DNA of 64,000 nt from UBA8106 sp964569695 (GTDB taxonomy: Bacteria; Acidobacteriota; Vicinamibacteria; Vicinamibacterales; UBA823), in assembly GCA_964569695.1 (NCBI GenBank), contig CAZMUA010000011.1:50756-114755 (forward strand), in the 5' to 3' direction. The notes under the pieces are model-generated. The model worked only from the letters and a program-made list of their open reading frames with translations, was not told where the DNA came from and did no database searches. Positions 26,972-34,579 of the stretch are shown one piece after another; within the stretch, counting starts at the first letter, position 1; each line of letters starts with the position of its first letter. Position numbers and translations under genes: made by a program.

Positions 26972-27931
26972 ATGCAGATTTTTAATAAGCCTAACTACAA
27001 TTTTTTTCGGTGGAGATGGCTGGCCTTCTCACTTTCATCGCTAATTATCCTAGCTGGGATCGGCACCATGTGGTCACGTGGTGGTTTGCCTCTCGGGGTC
27101 GATTTTTCAGGTGGAAGTATTATCGTCATTAGGTTTTCCGAGAACGTTTCTGAAGAGGACGTACGCAACGCTATTACAAATGTTGAAGGTGAGAAGATTG
27201 TTCAGGCGTATGGAGATCCCGAGGCGAATGAAGTTCTCATTAGACTTCCACAGATTGCGTCAGAAGAAGGTAGCGTTCTCGAAGAGGGCGCAAATGCCGT
27301 CATGGCAGCGGTTGAAGCAGCAAATTTGGGTGCTTATGACCTGTTAAGTACGGACATGGTAGGCCCCGTGATCGGTCGCGATCTGCAACAGAAGGGCATT
27401 TACGCCACCTTGGTTGCGCTGGCTGGCATCCTGATCTACATCAGCTTGCGTTTTCGTTTCACGTTCGCGGTGGGCGCAATCATAGCGGTGTTTCACGATA
27501 TTTTAATCACTCTCGCGTTTCTACTTTTTTTTGGATACGAGCTGTCTCTGAATATAGTGGCGGCTATCCTCACGATTACTGGTTACTCGGTCAATGATTC
27601 GATTGTTATTTTTGACCGCGTCCGTGAGAATCTTCGTTCCATGCGTCGTGATCAGCTTCAGCTTGTAGTGAACACGAGCGTCAACCAAACCCTTGGCCGT
27701 ACAATCATCACATCAGGCACTACATCACTTGCGGTCCTTGCCTTATACCTGTTCGGCGGTGAAGTGTTGCGAGGGTTTGCCTTTACGATGCTCGTCGGTG
27801 TCTTAAGTGGGACGTACTCAACAGTATTTATTGCCGCGGCAATTGCTATTTTTATTAGTGAGCGCCGCACGACCGCTCAAGGAACAGCCGCTTCTGGCAC
27901 GAGAAAGTCCCAGGGCAAGCGAGGATCTTAA
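26972..27931 (+). CDS. secF: Protein translocase subunit SecF
   Basis: 319 residues from the ATG at 26972; the frame is open from 26924 but the sequence before Met is not SecF-like. Core signatures are the GVDFSGGSIIVIRF strand after the first helix, the DMVGPVIGRDLQQKG linker, and the second half with AVFHDILITLAFLLFFG, ITGYSVNDSIVIFDRVREN and TLGRTIITSGTTSLAVLALYLFGGEVLRGFAF in successive helices. It partners SecD, 70 bp upstream, in the inner membrane. The C-terminus is a basic, probably disordered tail. Confidence 0.95.
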   Translation: MQIFNKPNYNFFRWRWLAFSLSSLIILAGIGTMWSRGGLPLGVDFSGGSIIVIRFSENVSEEDVRNAITNVEGEKIVQAYGDPEANEVLIRLPQIASEEGSVLEEGANAVMAAVEAANLGAYDLLSTDMVGPVIGRDLQQKGIYATLVALAGILIYISLRFRFTFAVGAIIAVFHDILITLAFLLFFGYELSLNIVAAILTITGYSVNDSIVIFDRVRENLRSMRRDQLQLVVNTSVNQTLGRTIITSGTTSLAVLALYLFGGEVLRGFAFTMLVGVLSGTYSTVFIAAAIAIFISERRTTAQGTAASGTRKSQGKRGS

Positions 27932-27944
27932 CTAACTCCTTCGT

Positions 27945-28751
27945 GTGACTAATCTACAGGCCGCGCTGCTCGGCGTCATCCAAGGATTAACAGAGTTTTT
28001 ACCGATTTCCAGTTCGGCGCACCTCATCCTTGCGCGCGAGGTCTTTGGGTGGGAACTTAGCCGAAATGAACTCCCGTTTGACGTCGCATGCCATTTAGGC
28101 ACACTTGTGGCGGTCTTGGTGTATTTTCGGAACGACATTTTGGCAATGGTTAAAGCCTTACCGAAGATTCTCCAGCCATCGCATAACCCAGACACTCATC
28201 GTGTCTGCATGATTGCTGTTGGCACGCTGCCGATCTTGGTCCTTGGGTTCGTTTTCAGCGATGTTATTGCTCAGTCGCTGAGGAACCCGTCGGTCGTAGT
28301 TGTGACTCTGGTTTTGGGTGGACTGGCCATGTGGGTGGTTGAGCGTCTAGCGGTAAAATTTCGCCATGCAGATTCGCTGACATGGTTGGAGGCCTTGGCC
28401 ATAGGTGTGGCACAAGCTGCAGCACTGGTGCCAGGAGTTTCTAGGTCGGCTGCCACGATTACGGTGGGAATGTGGTTAGGGTTTCGACGTGACCAAGCAG
28501 CTCGATTTGGTTTCTTGCTAGGAATTCCAGCGATACTCGCGGCGGTCGCCAAGACAAGTTTTGAACTCGAAATAGCAGACTTTACCGGAGACCTAGGGCA
28601 ACTCTTTATTATTGGACTGCTTACGTCTGCGATCGTGGGGTATATAGTAGTTGCGTTTTTTTTGAGGTATCTTGCTAGGCACTCACTTGATGTATTCGCG
28701 TATTATCGAATGGTGCTAGCGGGGTTGGTCGTCGTCTGGTTGCTGGTTTAG
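27945..28751 (+). CDS. uppP: Undecaprenyl-diphosphatase UppP/BacA
   Basis: 268 residues, start GTG at 27945. UppP removes a phosphate from undecaprenyl diphosphate so the lipid carrier of cell-wall and polysaccharide synthesis can be reused. Both catalytic motifs are present: GLTEFLPISSSAHLIL near residue 12 (with the Glu of the BacA-type active site) and PGVSRSAATITVGM near residue 165 (Arg). Seven or eight hydrophobic segments are visible. It follows secF by 13 bp and precedes the DUF502 gene. Confidence 0.96.
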   Translation: MTNLQAALLGVIQGLTEFLPISSSAHLILAREVFGWELSRNELPFDVACHLGTLVAVLVYFRNDILAMVKALPKILQPSHNPDTHRVCMIAVGTLPILVLGFVFSDVIAQSLRNPSVVVVTLVLGGLAMWVVERLAVKFRHADSLTWLEALAIGVAQAAALVPGVSRSAATITVGMWLGFRRDQAARFGFLLGIPAILAAVAKTSFELEIADFTGDLGQLFIIGLLTSAIVGYIVVAFFLRYLARHSLDVFAYYRMVLAGLVVVWLLV

Positions 28752-28804
28752 CTGTGTGAAGGTCGCACGAGTCGCCGGCACAGGCACTTGAGTGTGTGCA
28801 TGTT

Positions 28805-29395
28805 ATGCAATGGTTTCGCCGTTCGCTGATTGCGGGATTTTTCGTCACCGTTCCACTCGTGGTGAGTGTGACCGCCTTTGTCTGGATATTTCGGGCTGTG
28901 GACGGCTTTATGGGGCCGTTATTTGCGACATGGTGGGGACAAGAACTTCCGGGATTGGGGCTACTCATTACAGTGCTTGGCCTGCTTGTCATAGGCACGT
29001 TGGCCACCAATGTATTTGGCAAACGGGTGCTCGAACAGGTAGAAACTTACCTCTTAAAAATCCCAGTTTTCAGGACGATTTACGCGCCGGTCAAGCAGTT
29101 GACCACAGCCTTGTCACCAGACAATAAATACGGATTTAAGCGGGTTGTGCTCATAGAGGATCCTGAACGAGGCTATGTCCTTGGTTTTCTCACAAAGGAA
29201 TTCATACTGGATCGAGGTCGTGGGCGGGAGTCGCTTTTGGCGGTCTACGTTCCGACTAATCATCTTTACCTTGGCGATGTGCGGATTTACGATGCGAATC
29301 TAGCTGAATATCCAGATATTGACGTGCAGCAAGGTGTTAGAATTTTCTTAACTGGTGGAACCGCACTAGATGACGAGTTGCGTGCCTCACGCTAA
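28805..29395 (+). CDS. DUF502 family membrane protein
   Basis: 196 residues from the ATG at 28805 (a GTG three codons upstream is possible). Two N-terminal transmembrane helices (RSLIAGFFVTVPLVVSVTAFVW and LGLLITVLGLLVIGTLATNVF) are followed by a soluble domain with the DUF502 signatures IPVFRTIYAPVKQL, DPERGYVLGFLTK and VYVPTNHLYLGDVRIY. The molecular function of DUF502 is not established; homologues occur in many bacteria and in plants. It lies 53 bp after uppP and 89 bp before the pyrophosphatase gene in the same direction. Confidence 0.9.
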   Translation: MQWFRRSLIAGFFVTVPLVVSVTAFVWIFRAVDGFMGPLFATWWGQELPGLGLLITVLGLLVIGTLATNVFGKRVLEQVETYLLKIPVFRTIYAPVKQLTTALSPDNKYGFKRVVLIEDPERGYVLGFLTKEFILDRGRGRESLLAVYVPTNHLYLGDVRIYDANLAEYPDIDVQQGVRIFLTGGTALDDELRASR

Positions 29396-29484
29396 TGTTG
29401 GTGGTTTAAATTATTGGCTGTTTTTAATTTACGTTTGTGAACGGCAAGTAAAGCCGTCTCAACTTTCATAACGCAGGGGATTTG

Positions 29485-31593
29485 ATGGAAGAGCAACTGT
29501 TTTGGATGTTTGGAATTGGTGCGCCGCTATGTGCTGTTGCGTTCGCATTTGTATTAACTCGGATCATTAATGGGCAGGATCCTGGCGACGAACGAATGCA
29601 ACGCATCGCAGCACTCATTCGCAGTGGTGCGATGGCATTTCTCCGCGTTGAGTACACCGTACTGGCGGGTTTCGTTGCGATCATGTTTATCGTGCTCGCG
29701 CTGTTCTTGCCGCGGTCGGGCCTGTCAACTGCTATAGCCTTTCTTGTTGGTGCATGTTTGTCAGCGACGGCAGGGTGGATTGGGATGCGGACGGCTACTG
29801 CTGCGGCAGTGCGGACTACCCAAGCCGCGCGCACTAGTTTAGCGGCAGCCCTTCGAGTTGCGTTTTCAAGCGGTTCCGTTATGGGCTTGACGGTCGTGGC
29901 GCTTGGAACGTTTGGCATTACGGTGTTGTATGCATTTTTCGGAGGACTTCAAGGCGAAGGCGCCTTAGCTGTTGAATCGCTTTTTGGAATGTCACTAGGG
30001 GCTTCCTCGATCGCCTTATTTGCCCGAGTTGGCGGCGGGATCTTTACCAAAGCCGCGGACGTTGCTGGTGACCTGTCGGGCAAAGTTGAAGCCGGTATTC
30101 CAGAAGATGACCCGAGGAATCCTGCAACCATTGCTGACAGCGTTGGTGACAATGTCGGAGACGTAGCTGGCATGGGTGCGGATTTATTCGAATCTTATGT
30201 TGGCAGCATCATTTCTTCGATTGCACTGGCTTGGGCTCTAGGGGCAGTCGCCGCTCAGGAACTGTGGGGTGTTGAGGCAGAATCGTTTAACGTTGTTCAG
30301 CGGTCGCTAGTGCTTTTTCCCGTTCTGCTTGCCGGTGTCGGCGTCCTATGTTCTATTCTGGGCACGTTTACGGTTAGAACGAAAGACGAGAAGGCGATTC
30401 AAAGTGCATTGTTTAGAGGGTTATTCACTGCGTCCGTACTTGTCGTGCTCGGTGCGAGTGCACTCGTTGTCTTCTTGGGTATTCCGTATGCCGTTCTCTA
30501 TTGCGTGATTGCTGGTCTGGTCGCAGGCGTCATCATTGGCAAGTTGACCGAGTACTACACAGCCAAGGACCTGGCACCAGTTCAGCGAATTGCCCAACAG
30601 TCGGAGACAGGTCCAGCGACGAACATTATTGCAGGACTCGGCATTGGCATGATGTCCTGTGGTCCGCCAATTCTTGTAGTGTGTGTTGCGATTTTTGTTA
30701 GCTTCGAGTGGGCTGGTCTCTACGGTATCGCAATAGCTGCTGTCGGTATGTTATCGACTTTGGGTATTAGCCTTGGGGTTGATGCCTATGGGCCAGTGGC
30801 AGACAACGCAGGCGGCATTGCTGAAATGAGTGGATGCGGACCAGAAGTGCGTCAACGAACAGATTCTCTTGATGCAGTGGGTAACACGACCGCCGCTATC
30901 GGCAAGGGTTTCGCGATTGGTTCGGCAGCTCTGACGGCCTTAGCGTTGTTTAGTACATTTCGGGCAACGGCGGATACGGCGATCGCCGGTGCGGGTGGTA
31001 TGTCCGCATTCAGTGATCGGGTAATTAGCTTGAGCCTGGATAATCCGAATGTCTTGCTGGGCATGTTTATCGGTGGCTCCCTGCCGTTCATTTTCTCAGC
31101 GCTCACCATGAATGCTGTCGGTCGCTCGGCGAATGAGATGATCGAAGAAGTCCGGCGACAATTTCGGACAATTGAAGGCTTGATGGAAGGCCATGCTGAA
31201 CCTGATTCCGCTCGGTGTGTAGAAATTTCTACGAAGTCCGCCATTAGGGAAATGGTGATACCCGGACTTCTCGCAGTCATCGCTCCGATTGTGACGGGTT
31301 ACATTTTGGGTGTTGCTGGTTTGGGCGGTTTATTGGCTGGGTCACTTGTGACTGGCGTGTTAATGGCGCTGATGATGGCTAACGCCGGCGGTGCTTGGGA
31401 TAATGCAAAAAAATATATTGAAGAAGGGAACCTTGGAGGAAAAGGATCAGAACCACACAAGGCAGCAGTGATTGGCGACACCGTGGGCGATCCTTTTAAG
31501 GATACCGCTGGCCCGAGTTTGAACATTTTGATTAAGCTTATGACCATTGTCGCGGTGATTTTTGCACCGCTGGTTGTTATGTGGATGCAATAG
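29485..31593 (+). CDS. hppA: Membrane-bound ion-translocating pyrophosphatase (K+-stimulated type)
   Basis: 702 residues, about 16 transmembrane segments. The PPi/Mg site is seen as DVAGDLSGKVEAGIPEDDPRN and IADSVGDNVGDVAG, with the second cluster DAYGPVADNAGGIAEMSG and a third GDTVGDPFKDTAGPS. In K+-independent enzymes the segment after GNTT has Lys; here it is GNTTAAIGKG, the pattern of the K+-stimulated group, which includes both H+ and Na+ pumps. The enzyme couples PPi hydrolysis to ion export across the inner membrane. The ATG at 29485 follows AGGGGAT; a TTG sits one codon upstream. Which ion is pumped is not resolved. Confidence 0.95.
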   Translation: MEEQLFWMFGIGAPLCAVAFAFVLTRIINGQDPGDERMQRIAALIRSGAMAFLRVEYTVLAGFVAIMFIVLALFLPRSGLSTAIAFLVGACLSATAGWIGMRTATAAAVRTTQAARTSLAAALRVAFSSGSVMGLTVVALGTFGITVLYAFFGGLQGEGALAVESLFGMSLGASSIALFARVGGGIFTKAADVAGDLSGKVEAGIPEDDPRNPATIADSVGDNVGDVAGMGADLFESYVGSIISSIALAWALGAVAAQELWGVEAESFNVVQRSLVLFPVLLAGVGVLCSILGTFTVRTKDEKAIQSALFRGLFTASVLVVLGASALVVFLGIPYAVLYCVIAGLVAGVIIGKLTEYYTAKDLAPVQRIAQQSETGPATNIIAGLGIGMMSCGPPILVVCVAIFVSFEWAGLYGIAIAAVGMLSTLGISLGVDAYGPVADNAGGIAEMSGCGPEVRQRTDSLDAVGNTTAAIGKGFAIGSAALTALALFSTFRATADTAIAGAGGMSAFSDRVISLSLDNPNVLLGMFIGGSLPFIFSALTMNAVGRSANEMIEEVRRQFRTIEGLMEGHAEPDSARCVEISTKSAIREMVIPGLLAVIAPIVTGYILGVAGLGGLLAGSLVTGVLMALMMANAGGAWDNAKKYIEEGNLGGKGSEPHKAAVIGDTVGDPFKDTAGPSLNILIKLMTIVAVIFAPLVVMWMQ

Positions 31594-31807
31594 GGCGGAT
31601 TCTAATGGTTCAGAAAAGCTGGAACTTGAGTTCATTCGAAAAGTAAGAACTTTGTGGTCAAAAAATGTTGAATTGTGTTCAGAAAAGCTTGAAATTTGCT
31701 AAAAACATGGTTCACAATAGACTTGCTTTGAAACGGGAATGTTTTAGCGGGCCTTTTTATTGTATCTAGAGTTTAAATCCGAATCCAAAACAGCTACAAA
31801 CGCTTCG

Positions 31808-31837
31808 TTGACAGAGGTTTTGAGGTCTGTTTATAAT
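31808..31837 (+). promoter_or_regulatory. Sigma-70-type promoter for the tonB-exbBD operon
   Basis: TTGACA at 31808-31813 and TATAAT at 31832-31837 with an 18-bp spacer: both hexamers are full consensus. Transcription would start near 31844, about 40 nt before the tonB-like start. The remaining part of the 292-bp gap after hppA holds a 13-bp direct repeat (31608-31620 and 31677-31689, GTTCAGAAAAGCT) and no gene. Confidence 0.8.
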
Positions 31838-31885
31838 CGACATTCTTGTACGGTCTTAAATCTTTGATGAGGCAGGAGGTCGTCC

Positions 31886-32605
31886 TTGGCACGTGAGATG
31901 TTTGGTGAAGTTTCGAATCCATCCATAAGGGTGGGATCGCAAAAGTGGTACACAGTGCCCGTATCGATTTTGCTTCATGTGGTACTTGTTGGGGCGGTTG
32001 TTATCATTCCATTAATGGCGGCGGATGTTTTACCAACACCGCCATCGATGATGGCATTTGTGGCAGCACCCCCACCTCCACCCCCACCACCACCACCTCC
32101 TCCTCCACCGGCTGCAGAGCCGAAGGCTCCACCGCCCGACATCATGCCAGATGCCGCTCCGGTTGAGGCTCCTGAGGAGATAACTGCAGAGACCGGTATC
32201 ACGGTTGATGAGGGCATTGTGGGTGGCGTTGAGGGTGGTATGTCCGGCGGCGTTGTTGGTGGCATTGTGGGTGGTTTACCGTCAGCACCTCCACCTCCAC
32301 CACCTCCTCCAGCTGAACCTATCCGTGTCGGTGGAAACATTCAGCCGCCTACAAAGGTGCGTGACGTGGCGCCGATTTATCCGCCTATTGCGCAATCAGC
32401 GCGAGTGCAAGGGATCGTTATTATCGAAGCAATAATTGGAGCTGATGGGCGTGTCCAGAATGCGAATGTGTTGCGCGGTATTCCGTTGCTGAATCCTGCG
32501 GCGCTTACGGCTGTGCAGCAATGGGAGTTCACCCCGACGCTACTTAATGGTGTGCCGGTGCCGGTCATCATGACTGTGACGGTGAACTTTACGCTGCAAG
32601 GTTAA
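31886..32605 (+). CDS. TonB-family energy-transducing protein
   Basis: 239 residues. The start is probably TTG at 31886: AGGAGGT ends 5 nt before it, whereas the ATG at 31898 is too far away. One N-terminal transmembrane helix (VPVSILLHVVLVGAVVIIPLM), then a periplasmic stretch with a run of fourteen prolines, a Glu/Pro-rich spacer, a Gly/Val-rich repeat (GGVEGGMSGGVVGG) and eight more prolines, and finally the TonB C-terminal domain (VAPIYPPIAQSARVQGIVIIEAII ... LNPAALTAVQQWEFTP). It transmits the proton-motive force to outer-membrane receptors together with ExbB/ExbD encoded directly downstream. Confidence 0.92.
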   Translation: MAREMFGEVSNPSIRVGSQKWYTVPVSILLHVVLVGAVVIIPLMAADVLPTPPSMMAFVAAPPPPPPPPPPPPPPAAEPKAPPPDIMPDAAPVEAPEEITAETGITVDEGIVGGVEGGMSGGVVGGIVGGLPSAPPPPPPPPAEPIRVGGNIQPPTKVRDVAPIYPPIAQSARVQGIVIIEAIIGADGRVQNANVLRGIPLLNPAALTAVQQWEFTPTLLNGVPVPVIMTVTVNFTLQG

Positions 32606-32682
32606 TATGAGTCAGAGTGAGATGCGTGCGGCAGACAGTAGCCACACAATAAGTGAACTAACTTAGAAGGGGAGGCAGGGCA

Positions 32683-33366
32683 ATGGAAGGTGGCATGAAT
32701 TTAGTCGAAATGTGGAACCAGATGGGCTTCGCGGCCAAGGCTGTCGGGTATATCTTGTTTATTATGTCTTTCTGGTCGGTTGGCGTAGCGGTTGAGCGGA
32801 TTTTCACGTTCAAAAAGGCTAAGGACCAGTCCAAGCTGTTTGCTCCCCAAGTAGCCAAGCACCTTAAAGAGGGGCGCGTGAAGGATGCGATCGCCATTGG
32901 GAACAAGAAGGAATATAAATACAGCCACTTGGCCAAGGTCATAACCTCCGGATTACAGGAATATCAGTTTCAGACGGAAGGTGGCGGTGGTCTCGGACGA
33001 GAGGACTTGATGGACACCGTGCGTCGTGCGATTACGCGTTCATCCGCGTTGACACAAAGTGATCTGAAAAAAGGCGTCGCCTCATTGGCCACGATTGGTT
33101 CTACTGCTCCGTTCGTGGGTCTTTTGGGCACAGTCATTGGTATTATCAACGCATTCGTTGGTATTGCGGCGACGGGTTCTGGTGGTATCGGTGCCGTCTC
33201 GGCAGGTATTGCGGAAGCCCTCGTTGAGACCGCCCTTGGGCTGGTCGTGGCGATTCCGGCTGTTTGGTTTTATAACTACCTAACCGGAAAAATTGAATTT
33301 TTCCAGGTTGAAATGGACAACTCGTCGTCAGAGCTAATTGACTACTTCATTAAGAAGACTACGTAA
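32683..33366 (+). CDS. exbB: MotA/TolQ/ExbB-family proton channel protein
   Basis: 227 residues. Three hydrophobic helices are visible: GYILFIMSFWSVGVAV near the start, and GLLGTVIGIINAFVG and GLVVAIPAVWFYNYL after the cytoplasmic domain. The family signature STAPFVGLLGTVIGI and the following ISAGIAEALVETALGL-like segment (AGIAEALVETALGLVVAIP) are clear. It forms the pentameric channel that with ExbD energises TonB. GGAGG precedes the ATG. Whether it serves TonB (ExbB) or Tol (TolQ) is decided here by the tonB gene next door. Confidence 0.92.
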   Translation: MEGGMNLVEMWNQMGFAAKAVGYILFIMSFWSVGVAVERIFTFKKAKDQSKLFAPQVAKHLKEGRVKDAIAIGNKKEYKYSHLAKVITSGLQEYQFQTEGGGGLGREDLMDTVRRAITRSSALTQSDLKKGVASLATIGSTAPFVGLLGTVIGIINAFVGIAATGSGGIGAVSAGIAEALVETALGLVVAIPAVWFYNYLTGKIEFFQVEMDNSSSELIDYFIKKTT

Positions 33367-33470
33367 ATCTGACCATCTGTGTATGTGAGGGGTCGGACTG
33401 GTATAGTGTGACTTGACCAGGCTCGACTAGCGACAGACATAGGTAAAGCGCGCGCGAAGGAGAACGTTTC

Positions 33471-33911
33471 ATGTCAATGGATCTAGGTGGGGCCCAAGGT
33501 GGCGTAAAGTCTGACATTAATGTCACGCCACTCGTTGATGTCATGCTTGTTTTGCTGATCATCATGATGCTGGTCGCTCCGATGTTGCAGAAGGGTGTTG
33601 ATGTTCGATTGCCACAGGCTTCCAACACTGTTGACAAGCCAGAAACATCAGGGCAAACCATCCTGTCGATTACAGCCGACACGCGCTTCTATATAAATTC
33701 AGTCGAGGTGGCTGAGAATGAGTTGTTAAGTAGGGTTAATACAGCGATTGAAGATGCGGGTGGTGAAAAGGTCGTTTTGATCAAGGGTGATGAGGATGCA
33801 CCCTATGCAAGCATCATGCAGGCCATGGACGAGTTGCGACGCGTGGGCATTGAGGATGTGGGTCTCATTGTTGATCGTCGGCTTCGGTCTGGAATGGCGG
33901 GAGGGCAATAA
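33471..33911 (+). CDS. exbD: ExbD/TolR-family biopolymer transport protein (first copy)
   Basis: 146 residues: short cytoplasmic N-terminus, one transmembrane helix containing the essential Asp (INVTPLVDVMLVLLIIMMLV), then the periplasmic domain with TILSITADTRFYINSVEV and VVLIKGDEDAPYASIMQAMDELRRVGIEDVGLI. The ATG has AAGGAG upstream. Its stop overlaps the start of the second ExbD gene by one base (TAATG). Together they give the system two non-identical ExbD subunits. Confidence 0.92.
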   Translation: MSMDLGGAQGGVKSDINVTPLVDVMLVLLIIMMLVAPMLQKGVDVRLPQASNTVDKPETSGQTILSITADTRFYINSVEVAENELLSRVNTAIEDAGGEKVVLIKGDEDAPYASIMQAMDELRRVGIEDVGLIVDRRLRSGMAGGQ

Positions 33912-34372
33912 TGGCTTCGCACTCAAGTGATAAAGACCTTGTACAATCAAAACCGATGGCAACCAGCTGTGACATGAATGTCACACCGCTGATTGACGTG
34001 CTACTCGTGTTGCTCATCATTTTCATGGCAGCTCTTCCTTTGACCCAAAAAGGCGTTGATATTAACCTTCCGGCCGAAACTCGAGCAGCTCAGCAATCTC
34101 GTCCTGATACCAGCCAGATTGTGTTGGAGTACACAGCCGATCGTCGCATCTCTGTGAACAAGCAAGATGTGACCGTCCGCGATCTGTCTAATCGCCTGCG
34201 TAATATTTTCGAGCAGCGCAAGGATAAGACCATGTTCATCGCTGCGGATGGACGGTTGCGCTATGGTGAGATCGTTGACGTCATCGATGCCGCTAAAGGC
34301 GCTGGAGTGGAGAAGGTTGGTATTGTCACGGAAGGTATGCGCCGAGCCGCTGGCGTCGGTGGTGGAAACTAA
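33911..34372 (+). CDS. ExbD/TolR-family biopolymer transport protein (second copy)
   Basis: 153 residues with the same plan as its neighbour: DMNVTPLIDVLLVLLIIFMAALPLTQKG carries the membrane Asp, and the periplasmic part reads IVLEYTADRRISVNKQDVT, MFIAADGRLRYGEIVDVIDAAKGAGVEKVGIVT. The two copies differ throughout the periplasmic part, so they are paralogues rather than a recent duplication. Tandem ExbD genes after one ExbB are common in diderm phyla outside the Proteobacteria. Confidence 0.92.
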   Translation: MASHSSDKDLVQSKPMATSCDMNVTPLIDVLLVLLIIFMAALPLTQKGVDINLPAETRAAQQSRPDTSQIVLEYTADRRISVNKQDVTVRDLSNRLRNIFEQRKDKTMFIAADGRLRYGEIVDVIDAAKGAGVEKVGIVTEGMRRAAGVGGGN

Positions 34373-34419
34373 CACAACCTTCGGTTATTGACGTTCTTCG
34401 GGTAATGCCAGGGGATTTA

Positions 34420-34451
34420 CACTCACTGCTATAGATTCCACGACGTGAGTG
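34420..34451 (+). terminator. Hairpin after the tonB-exbBD operon
   Basis: CACTCAC (34420-34426) can pair with GTGAGTG (34445-34451) around an 18-nt loop, 48 bp after the second exbD stop. No T-run follows, so it may be a processing or attenuation stem rather than a terminator. The rest of 34373-34579 has nothing recognisable. Confidence 0.35.
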
Positions 34452-34579
34452 CATTCTGTTCGATTCCATACTAAATTTTACTTGCTCATCCTACTAGTGG
34501 CGTCTTGTTGTATCGTATCTAGAGGGTCTGCTGACAGTGGCTGCCTGAGTTTTGCACAAATAGGGAGCAACCATCGCTA

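Noticed and set aside
31975..32340. Gly-rich minus-strand frame opposite the TonB-like gene
   Set aside because: It is the reverse of the proline tract; the plus frame has the TonB C-terminal domain and AGGAGGT ribosome site.
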